Part shown: piece by piece, positions 16,111 to 22,090 of the stretch
Layout: each line of letters begins with the position of its first letter
Numbering within the stretch: position 1 is the stretch's first letter
DNA from: Alphaproteobacteria bacterium
Lineage (GTDB): Bacteria > Pseudomonadota > Alphaproteobacteria > Rhizobiales > Devosiaceae
DNA: 22,090 bases
Direction: 5' to 3'
Assembly: GCA_013152625.1 (NCBI GenBank)
Contig: JAADFY010000228.1
Span: 1,221 to 23,310, forward strand
The notes under the pieces: model-generated
Database searches by the model: none
Seen by the model: only the letters and a program-made list of their open reading frames with translations
Told to the model about the DNA's origin: nothing
Position numbers and translations under genes: made by a program

Positions 16111-17598
16111 TCAGGCCGCGTTTGCGCCTATGGCGCCATGCCAGTCCCGGTTGCCGGGCTGGTCTGTGTGCTTTCGCCGATAAGAAGCGTGTTTCTTGCG
16201 GTAAATCGTTGACGGGCTGATTTCCAGTGCCGCTGCGGCCCTGGAAATATTGCCGCCGAATGCCGCCAGCGCCTGCTCGATGATTGCCTGCTCCTGCTGC
16301 CACATGGGGGTTATGGCTGACGCATCAGACCCCCTGTCGGTCATGCCGGGGGATCGGGGTGCCTGGATGGGGCCGGGATTGGCGGCATAATCGACCCTGT
16401 CCGCACTGCGCACCATTTCGGCGTCCAGCGGTCCGCCATCAAACATGACCACGATTCGGCGGACCAGGTTTTGCAGTTCGCGTACATTGCCCCGCCAGGG
16501 ACGGCTCTGGAGCAGCATGGCAGCCGCTTCAGTTACCCCGGCAAATGATTTTTGCTCTTCAGCGGCAAACCTGGTCACGAACATCTGGGTTAAAGCTACG
16601 ATGTCGCCGGGCCTTTGGCGCAAGGTCGGCAAGTGGATGGGCAGCACGTGCAGCCGGTAAAACAGATCTTCGCGGAACCGCCGCTCGGCAATCATTTGCC
16701 GCGGATCGCGATTGGTTGCGCAAATGATCCGCACATTGACCTTGCGCGGCAACGGGTCGCCCACCCGGGTGACCTCGCCAGTTTGCACAAATCGTAACAG
16801 TTTTGCTTGAAGCCCCAGTTCCATCTCACCGATTTCATCGAGCAACAAGGTGCCGCCGTCGGCCATTTCCACTGCGCCCGCCCGGTCGTTGGTGGCCCCG
16901 GTAAATGCGCCCCTGGCGACCCCGAACAGTTCCGCCTCCATTAAATCTCTTGGAATGGCGCCGCAATTTATGGCGATGAACGGGCCCTTGGCCCGGGGCG
17001 ACTTGGCGTGCAGTGCTTCGGCGCACACTTCTTTGCCGGTGCCGCTTTCCCCGGTGATGAATACCGGAGCGCTTGAGGGGGCCACGCGCTGAATTTGCCC
17101 GTAAAGTGCCCGCATTTGCGGCGAATAACCGACAAATCCGGCGAAATCTGCTTCCTGGGGTGCTGAAGCGGGGCCGCCCTGGGGCTTGCGGTGGCGTTCT
17201 CTGAGGTGCTCGATCCGATCAAACAGGTGCGCAGCGCTTGATGGCACTGCAATCAGGTCATGGGCCCCCGCTCCCATGGCCGAAACAGCGCCTGAAACCG
17301 TTACTTTTTCGCACATGACCACGATCAGGGATTTGTGTGCCTTTCGGGCCAGCCGGATCAGGGAACTGGCGGTGTCTTTTGCGCCCAAATCGCAAATGGC
17401 GTCCTCATGAACCACTAAAATATCAAAGAATTCCGATTTGATCCGGTCCAGTGCGGCGCGACCACACGCCACCTGCTCGACCGCATAAGCGCAGTGGTTG
17501 TCGGATTGGGCCCATTGTTGGGCGGCTGAGGCCAGTTTGTGGCCCTGTTCGACGATCAATACCCGTTGTGGGCGCCCCTGGCTTGCGATCACTTGCAT
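16111..17598 (-). CDS. sigma-54-dependent activator with degenerate receiver-like domain (FlbD-like)
   Basis: A bacterial enhancer-binding protein of 495 residues that would drive open-complex formation by RpoN polymerase. Residues about 11-130 have receiver topology but lack the phosphorylation site: the acidic pair is E17-Q18, H64 stands at the usual Asp position (DILVVHED), and the conserved Lys is replaced (LIAVPSS). The AAA+ domain (about 155-390) is intact, with Walker A GESGTGKE (183-190), the sigma-54 contact GAFTGA (230-235), Walker B LLLDEIGE (251-258) and an arginine-finger region. A Fis-type HTH (GGNISRAAAALEISPSTIYRK) follows, with a basic tail. The start at 17598 is chosen because AGGAGGG lies five bases upstream; a longer in-frame start at 17673 has none. 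Degenerate receivers occur in the flagellar regulator FlbD, and the neighbours here are motility genes. The target genes are not known. Confidence 0.88.
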   Translation of the reverse strand: MQVIASQGRPQRVLIVEQGHKLASAAQQWAQSDNHCAYAVEQVACGRAALDRIKSEFFDILVVHEDAICDLGAKDTASSLIRLARKAHKSLIVVMCEKVTVSGAVSAMGAGAHDLIAVPSSAAHLFDRIEHLRERHRKPQGGPASAPQEADFAGFVGYSPQMRALYGQIQRVAPSSAPVFITGESGTGKEVCAEALHAKSPRAKGPFIAINCGAIPRDLMEAELFGVARGAFTGATNDRAGAVEMADGGTLLLDEIGEMELGLQAKLLRFVQTGEVTRVGDPLPRKVNVRIICATNRDPRQMIAERRFREDLFYRLHVLPIHLPTLRQRPGDIVALTQMFVTRFAAEEQKSFAGVTEAAAMLLQSRPWRGNVRELQNLVRRIVVMFDGGPLDAEMVRSADRVDYAANPGPIQAPRSPGMTDRGSDASAITPMWQQEQAIIEQALAAFGGNISRAAAALEISPSTIYRKKHASYRRKHTDQPGNRDWHGAIGANAA

Positions 17599-17603
17599 CG
17601 CTG

Positions 17604-17610
17604 CCCTCCT
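17604..17610 (-). promoter_or_regulatory. ribosome binding site setting the start of the sigma-54 activator
   Basis: On the minus strand AGGAGGG precedes the ATG at 17598 by five bases. It removes the 25-residue basic extension that a start at 17673 would give, and that extension does not match the family. Confidence 0.75.
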
Positions 17611-17657
17611 GTTCTGGGAAACTCGCTGGACTTTTTTCCGGACTTTCTTGTCCCTGG

Positions 17658-17673
17658 GCCCCATTGTTGCCAA
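17658..17673 (-). promoter_or_regulatory. candidate -24/-12 (sigma-54) promoter
   Basis: Read on the minus strand, TTGGCAACAATGGGGC has the GG and GC dinucleotides at the 12-bp interval required for RpoN promoters and a good TTGGCA -24 element. The -12 element GGGC is poor against TTGC. A start near 17646 would leave a leader of about 48 bases before the activator gene, which suggests autoregulation. The match is partial and could be chance. Confidence 0.25.
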
Positions 17674-17818
17674 TCATGGTAAACAAACAGTTCGCAAAGT
17701 GGGCCGATTGTGTTTTTCCGGCCACGGGTGGGGGCCAATTGCAAACCGTGCTTTAATCGACGCGGGCCCGATGGTAGGCTGATCAAGGCGTTTGAGGTTA
17801 ATCCGGCGGGGCGGTGGC

Positions 17819-19078
17819 GTGCGCAATTTTGTGTATTTGTTTATTGCCATTTTCAGCGCCAGCGTGGGTGCCACACTGTATTTCAGCCTCGGGTTCACCC
17901 CCATAGAGGCGGCGCTTGCGGGCATGGTGGTGCTGGTGGGTGGTGCCCTGGGGCTTGGACTGGAATTGCGCCGGCGTTCGGACAAGGTGCTTGAACGCAC
18001 CATCGGGGATCTGACCCGAATCGTTTCCCGGGAATCGGCGATCGTGGAAAAATTCAGCCACAAGTTTCGTGAAATTGAAGAACTTGACCTTGGTTCGCGT
18101 ATCCAGGTGCTTGAAGCGGACATATCGGTTCTGGGGTCGGTGGTACGCCAGTTGGCCGAAGCGGTGGCCGAGATCGAGGAACGTGGGACGGAACAGTCGC
18201 GTGGGGTTGCCGATCGGGCAGAAAGCGGGCATGGGGGGCAGAAACCGGCGGGTTCCACCCCGAAACCGGAGGAACCGGTTATACCCACCGAGCTTGTTCG
18301 TCAGGCGGTGGCGGAAGACCGGATCATCGTGCATATGCAGCCGATCGTGACCCTGCCACAGCGGCGCGTCCATGGATATGACCTGGTGCCGATGTTGCTG
18401 CTCGAAGACGGGGAACTGGCCGGGCCGGAGGATTTCATGCCCCGGCAGGGCGGGCGGATCGTTGCTGATATTGAACGCATGCTGTTTGACCGGGCCATCA
18501 AGATCGTGCGCCGTTCAAGCGCTGCCGGCGACGGGGTTTCACTGCTGCTGCCGCTTACGAAAGCTACGCTTGGCGACAGTGCGGCGCTTGCGGGGATGCT
18601 CGCAGTGCTGGAGGCCAACCGGGCCATGACCCGCTATCTGGTATTTGCTATCAATGACATTGATTTTCGTGCCGCCACACCGGCAGAGCGCGACGGGCTG
18701 GATGCCATTGTCGAGCAGGGGGTGGCCATCTGCATAGACCGGGCCCGGTCCCTAAGGCTCGATTTTACCGATCTGTCGGCCATTGGCGTCAAATATGTGC
18801 GGGTGGATGCGGGGCAGTTCGTCAATGCTCCCCAGACCCTGACCGATTTTCATTCCGCCGATGTGGCCAGTTATCTGCAACGCTCGGGCATATCGCTTAT
18901 TGCGGGAAATGTGGCGTCGGAGGGCGAAATTCTGGGGGTGCTCGACGATGGCATTCCCCTTGCCCAGGGCGATCATATTGCCAAAGCGGCTCCGGTTCGT
19001 GCTGATCTGATTGCGGAGACCTCACCAGCGCCCGCAGGCGCCGGCAAGTCGGCGGGTGTCCACCAGATCGGTGGATAG
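17819..19078 (+). CDS. membrane protein with coiled coil and degenerate EAL domain (TipF-like)
   Basis: A protein of about 419 residues with two membrane segments (about 3-24 and 29-50), a charged coiled-coil stretch (about 55-135), a Pro-rich linker and a C-terminal EAL-type fold (about 165-385). The EAL fold is seen from MQPIVTL and VAICIDRARSLRLDF but its catalysis is lost: the ExLxR motif reads YDLVPML, the Asn of the NxS motif is replaced (LLPLTK), DDFG reads IDRARS, and the late catalytic Glu positions are not acidic. The architecture matches Caulobacter TipF, a polar c-di-GMP effector for flagellar placement. The neighbours cheZ/cheY agree. The start is uncertain: GTG 17819 gives a clean hydrophobic N-terminus, while TTG 17792 adds nine residues. 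Whether it still binds c-di-GMP is unknown. Confidence 0.82.
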   Translation: MRNFVYLFIAIFSASVGATLYFSLGFTPIEAALAGMVVLVGGALGLGLELRRRSDKVLERTIGDLTRIVSRESAIVEKFSHKFREIEELDLGSRIQVLEADISVLGSVVRQLAEAVAEIEERGTEQSRGVADRAESGHGGQKPAGSTPKPEEPVIPTELVRQAVAEDRIIVHMQPIVTLPQRRVHGYDLVPMLLLEDGELAGPEDFMPRQGGRIVADIERMLFDRAIKIVRRSSAAGDGVSLLLPLTKATLGDSAALAGMLAVLEANRAMTRYLVFAINDIDFRAATPAERDGLDAIVEQGVAICIDRARSLRLDFTDLSAIGVKYVRVDAGQFVNAPQTLTDFHSADVASYLQRSGISLIAGNVASEGEILGVLDDGIPLAQGDHIAKAAPVRADLIAETSPAPAGAGKSAGVHQIGG

Positions 19079-19103
19079 CGGCGCCCCAGTAGAGGTTCCA
19101 CAG

Positions 19104-19754
19104 CTAGAACATTGCGTCAATGTCGGCCTGATTATTGCCTTCGCCGGCATGGGCGGGGCCGTGTTGCAGCCGTGCATTGCGCTTCTTTTCGGCTGGTGTC
19201 CTGGCATCCGAATTTGAGGATATATCATTGATTTCGAGCATCTGGCACAACACATCGATGCGCCCTTCGATCACCTCGACGGTCTGGACGACCTTGGTCA
19301 CCCGTTGCCCGGTAATATCCTGAAACGAACACGCCTCGAAAATGGCCATGACCTGGGTATCGACGACCCTGGCGAATTTTTCCGGGTCGGCCCGGTCGGC
19401 ATTCATCATGGTCTCGGCGGCTTCCATGATGTCGTTGGTGGCATTTTCGGTGGCATTGACCACCGCCGACAGTTCCCGGCCCATTTCAGGTATCCGGTTC
19501 GAATAGATATCGTCGGCCTGAACCTTTGAAATTTCCTCACGCAATGAACTGATGCGGGTTAAAATTCCGCGCAATTCCCGCTGCAGGGTGGTGTCGATAC
19601 GACGCAACAGCGGTTGCAGGGAGGCGGTCATCAACTCGGCCAGTCCCATGACCTCGTTGAGTGACATGTCGCCCTTGCCGGTTTTTTTCAACCGCACACT
19701 GAGTTCGGCCAGGGCGTCCTGATCCATTGCTTTTGCCTGTTTTGCAGTGTTCAT
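19104..19754 (-). CDS. cheZ: chemotaxis protein phosphatase CheZ
   Basis: CheZ dephosphorylates CheY-P and so ends the tumble/turn signal at the flagellar motor. The 216 residues are predicted mostly helical, with the long hairpin expected for the dimer. The signature CSFQDITGQRVTKVV (residues 142-156) carries the catalytic pair D146 and Q150 with the same four-residue interval as E. coli D143/Q147. The C-terminal NQADIDAMF is the short helix that docks on CheY. The ATG lies three bases after the cheY stop, with GGAG about nine bases upstream inside cheY, so the two are one operon and probably made in matched amounts. It converges on the EAL gene with a 25-bp gap. Confidence 0.92.
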   Translation of the reverse strand: MNTAKQAKAMDQDALAELSVRLKKTGKGDMSLNEVMGLAELMTASLQPLLRRIDTTLQRELRGILTRISSLREEISKVQADDIYSNRIPEMGRELSAVVNATENATNDIMEAAETMMNADRADPEKFARVVDTQVMAIFEACSFQDITGQRVTKVVQTVEVIEGRIDVLCQMLEINDISSNSDARTPAEKKRNARLQHGPAHAGEGNNQADIDAMF

Positions 19755-19757
19755 GAT

Positions 19758-20141
19758 TTATGCTCCGAAAACCGCGTCGATCTTGCCCCTGAGCGTTTCC
19801 GCGTTGAACGGCTTGACGATGTAATTGTTAACCCCGGCTTTTTTGGCCGCGATGACATTTTCGGTCTTGGATTCGGCGGTGACCATGATGAAGGGCAGGC
19901 GGGCAGTCTGATCCCGGGCCCGCACTTCGCGCAGCAATTCGTATCCGGTCATGGGTTCCATGTTCCAGTCGGAAATCACCAGTCCGTATTCGTTTTGCTC
20001 GATTTTCTTGAGTGCCTGGGTGCCGTCCGAAGCATCATCGACATTTTCGAACCCGAGTTGCTTGAGCAGATTGCGAATGATGCGGATCATTGTGTTGTAG
20101 TCATCGACCACCAGCACCCGCATGGTTTGATCCACCGCCAT
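19758..20141 (-). CDS. cheY: chemotaxis response regulator CheY
   Basis: A single-domain receiver of 127 residues that carries the phosphoryl signal from CheA to the flagellar switch. All key residues are present: D13 and D14 (VLVVDDY), the phosphorylation site D58 (LVISDWNM), T88 (IMVTAES) and K110 (IVKPFN). The start at 20141 is set by AGGGGAG six bases upstream; the frame stays open a further 34 codons but that extension has no receiver homology. It is the first gene of a cheY-cheZ pair. No cheA, cheW or receptor gene lies in the window, so the kinase must be encoded elsewhere. Other CheY-like roles are possible, but the paired CheZ makes motor control the best reading. Confidence 0.93.
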   Translation of the reverse strand: MAVDQTMRVLVVDDYNTMIRIIRNLLKQLGFENVDDASDGTQALKKIEQNEYGLVISDWNMEPMTGYELLREVRARDQTARLPFIMVTAESKTENVIAAKKAGVNNYIVKPFNAETLRGKIDAVFGA

Positions 20142-20147
20142 GATTGT

Positions 20148-20154
20148 CTCCCCT
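20148..20154 (-). promoter_or_regulatory. ribosome binding site of cheY
   Basis: AGGGGAG on the minus strand, six bases before the ATG at 20141. It decides the start of cheY against the longer open frame reaching 20243. Confidence 0.75.
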
Positions 20155-20354
20155 AACGCATTACCATTTCGCCGCGATCCAAATGTCCCGGTCCTGACCC
20201 AACCTGCCCCAAGGCCCTCAAACCCCGGTAAACTCCCACCCAAGCATTTTCCCGTAGGGCGGCGACGCAGACCCTTGATTTGTGCACCCGAAGGCGGCAG
20301 GCTGCGCTGGTTTTTTCATGTCTTTTCGGCCGGCGGGATTGCCAGGGATATCCG

Positions 20355-21332
20355 ATGACGTTTCATGTGCTCGATGGTCTGCGGTCGGCCCCCGATGCGG
20401 TTCGTGGCGGCGTCGTGGCCATCGGTAATTTCGACGGCTGCCATCGGGGACATCAGTCGGTATTTGACATTGCCCGGGCCCAGGCCGCCGCCAAGGGGTC
20501 GCCTGCGCTCATGCTTACTTTTGAGCCGCACCCAAGGGATGTGTTTTCCCCCGAGCCGTTCATGTACCGGCTGACCACCGGGGAGGCCAAGGCGCGTCTG
20601 GCCGAGGCCATCGGCTTTGACGGTATCGTGGTCATGCCGTTTACCCGGGATTTCGCGGCTTTTAGTGCCCAGAGTTTTGTCGATGATATTCTTGTGGGTG
20701 CCTTAGGGGTCCATGGCGTGGTGGCGGGGGCGGATTTTCTGTTTGGCAAGGCCCGGGCCGGCACGCCGGAATTTTTAGCCGCCGAAGGGGTGCGGCTAGG
20801 CTTTGATGTCACCATTACCGATATGCTCGATGAGGGTGATGCGCCGGTTTCCTCCTCCCGGGTGCGCCGGGCATTAGGTGCGGGAAAAGTGCGAGAGGCC
20901 AATATCCTGCTCGGTTATCATCACATGGTTGGCGGCCGGGTGATCCATGGGGCAAGGCGGGGGCGCGAACTGGGCTATCCCACCGCCAATATTGCCCAGT
21001 CGCAACTCTCAAAGCTGCGTCAGGGCATTTATGCCATTCGGGTGCGTCATGCGGGGCGGTTTTTTGACGGGGTGGCCAGTTTCGGCTCCCGGCCCATGTT
21101 TGACAATGGCGCCCCCCTTTTCGAAGCGCATCTGTTTGATTTCGACGGTGATCTTTATGGCTCGGTGCTGGAGGTTGCGCTGGTTGAATTCTTGCGCCCC
21201 GAGCAGAATTTTTCCTCCACCGGTGAACTCATTGCCCAGATGGATGACGACAGTGCGAAGTCGCGTGAGTTGATCGAGCCCGAGCGGGCCATTTCCCTGC
21301 TTGATGCAAGGCTGGGTTTTTTCCCCGCGTAA
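20355..21332 (+). CDS. ribF: bifunctional riboflavin kinase / FAD synthetase
   Basis: RibF phosphorylates riboflavin to FMN and adenylates FMN to FAD in the cytosol. The N-terminal nucleotidyltransferase domain (about 1-185) has the IGNFDGCHRGH motif, LTFEPHPRDVF and the SSSRVRRAL signature. The C-terminal flavokinase domain (about 190-315) has GRELGYPTANI with the conserved Thr-Asn and a YAIRVRHAGRFFDGVASFGSRP stretch. The length of 325 residues is usual. AGGGA six bases before ATG 20355 fixes the start; the frame is open back to 20280, but that extension is not homologous. No FMN riboswitch is seen upstream. ileS follows 69 bp after the stop on the same strand, a neighbour pair common in bacteria. 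Confidence 0.96.
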   Translation: MTFHVLDGLRSAPDAVRGGVVAIGNFDGCHRGHQSVFDIARAQAAAKGSPALMLTFEPHPRDVFSPEPFMYRLTTGEAKARLAEAIGFDGIVVMPFTRDFAAFSAQSFVDDILVGALGVHGVVAGADFLFGKARAGTPEFLAAEGVRLGFDVTITDMLDEGDAPVSSSRVRRALGAGKVREANILLGYHHMVGGRVIHGARRGRELGYPTANIAQSQLSKLRQGIYAIRVRHAGRFFDGVASFGSRPMFDNGAPLFEAHLFDFDGDLYGSVLEVALVEFLRPEQNFSSTGELIAQMDDDSAKSRELIEPERAISLLDARLGFFPA

Positions 21333-21401
21333 ACGCTGGTGCGACCCCGGCACTGTTGCTACAAGCCCCCCGAAACTCCAATTATCCGGCAAACGAACAA
21401 A

Positions 21402-22090
21402 ATGACCGACAAAGCCGCATCCCCCGGCGGGCAAGCCAAAGACTATTCCGACACGCTGTTTCTGCCGCGCACGGATTTTCCCATGCGGGCCGGGCTGCCC
21501 AAACGCGAGCCGGAATGGCTAAAGCGCTGGCAGGATATGGACCTTTACGGCACCCTTCGGGCCCAAAGCGCTGGCCGCGAAAAATTCGTTTTGCATGACG
21601 GCCCGCCCTACGCCAACGGCAATATCCATATTGGCCATGCGCTGAACAAAGTGCTCAAGGATCTGGTATCGCGCTCCATGCAGATGCTGGGGTATGACAG
21701 CCCCTATGTGCCGGGCTGGGATTGCCACGGCCTGCCCATCGAGTGGAAAATCGAGGAGCAGTACCGGGCCAAGGGGCGCAACAAGGACGAGGTTCCGGTC
21801 AATGAGTTCCGGGCCGAATGCCGCCAGTTCGCCGCCCATTGGGTGGATGTGCAGCGTGAGGAATTCAAGCGGCTGGGCATCGTCGGCGACTGGGACAACC
21901 CTTATACGACCATGGCCTTTGAGGCCGAGGCCGAAATTGCCCGGGAACTGATGAAGTTTGCTGAGACGGGGCAGCTTTACAGGGGCTCAAAACCGGTGAT
22001 GTGGTCGGTGGTGGAACGCACGGCGCTGGCCGAGGCCGAGATTGAATATGCGGACATCGAGAGCGATACGGTCTGGGTGAAGTTTCCGGT
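21402..22090 (+). CDS. ileS: isoleucyl-tRNA synthetase (5' part, runs off the window)
   Basis: IleS charges tRNA-Ile with isoleucine and edits valine. The frame is open from ATG 21402 to the right edge, giving 229 whole codons of a protein usually over 900 residues long. It shows the class I HIGH motif H76-I77-G78-H79 within DGPPYANGNIHIGHALNK, then YVPGWDCHGLPIEWKIEE, the DWDNPYTTM stretch, and KPVMWSVVERTALAEAEIEY, where the editing domain begins. The KMSKS loop lies outside the window. The ribosome site is weak (no clear AGGAG before the ATG). It is likely co-transcribed with or close behind ribF. Identity is certain. Confidence 0.96.
   Translation, partial: MTDKAASPGGQAKDYSDTLFLPRTDFPMRAGLPKREPEWLKRWQDMDLYGTLRAQSAGREKFVLHDGPPYANGNIHIGHALNKVLKDLVSRSMQMLGYDSPYVPGWDCHGLPIEWKIEEQYRAKGRNKDEVPVNEFRAECRQFAAHWVDVQREEFKRLGIVGDWDNPYTTMAFEAEAEIARELMKFAETGQLYRGSKPVMWSVVERTALAEAEIEYADIESDTVWVKFP

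Noticed and set aside
17726..17745. Sigma-54 promoter before the EAL gene (TGGGGGCCAATTGC)
   Set aside because: The GG-to-GC interval is 11 rather than 12 bp, which RpoN does not tolerate.
20142..20354. FMN riboswitch before ribF
   Set aside because: None of the conserved RFN element segments can be seen, and the 213-bp gap shows no long multi-stem pattern.
21333..21401. T-box leader before ileS
   Set aside because: The gap is only 69 bp, has no T-box sequence or terminator, and such leaders are not typical of this group for ileS.

Overview
This GC-rich window reads as the chromosome of an alphaproteobacterium, most likely from the Hyphomicrobiales (a Devosia-like lineage is my guess). The basis is the gene order glgP-glgB-glgC-glgA-pgm-glgX, an ald gene divergent from an Lrp/AsnC regulator, a TipF-like degenerate EAL protein beside cheY/cheZ, and a palindromic repeat of the kind scattered through alphaproteobacterial genomes. 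No tRNA, rRNA, CRISPR array, insertion sequence or phage gene is visible. Nearly all sequence is coding.

Layout. Positions 1-1689 (+) hold the 3' half of iolB (myo-inositol catabolism) followed by a glycerate 2-kinase. Positions 1686-2831 (-) hold a nucleoside hydrolase preceded by a 53-codon ORF that looks like the C-terminal stub of a TRAP transporter large permease, so a transporter was probably lost here. Positions 3113-14291 (+) form one tight glycogen operon: phosphorylase (glgP), branching enzyme (glgB), ADP-glucose pyrophosphorylase (glgC), synthase (glgA), phosphoglucomutase (pgm) and debranching enzyme (glgX). It covers glucose-1-phosphate supply, ADP-glucose synthesis, chain elongation, branching and mobilisation. 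glgC carries an apparent one-base deletion near 8422 that splits it into two frames; the other five genes are intact.

Positions 14299-14321 hold a perfect palindrome in the gap after glgX. Alanine dehydrogenase (14403-15518, -) and an Lrp/AsnC regulator (15636-16097, +) diverge from a 117-bp AT-rich region with ATATTG repeats in helical phase. A sigma-54 activator with a non-phosphorylatable receiver-like domain (16111-17598, -) is divergent from a membrane protein with a coiled coil and a catalytically dead EAL-like domain (17819-19078, +). This is followed by cheZ and cheY on the minus strand (19104-20141). Together these look like a small flagellar/chemotaxis control locus. The window ends with ribF (riboflavin kinase/FAD synthetase) and the first 229 codons of ileS.

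I found no clearly new biological system. The points most worth a second look are the glgC frameshift, the FlbD-like/TipF-like/CheYZ neighbourhood, the phased operator between ald and its regulator, and the TRAP permease remnant.
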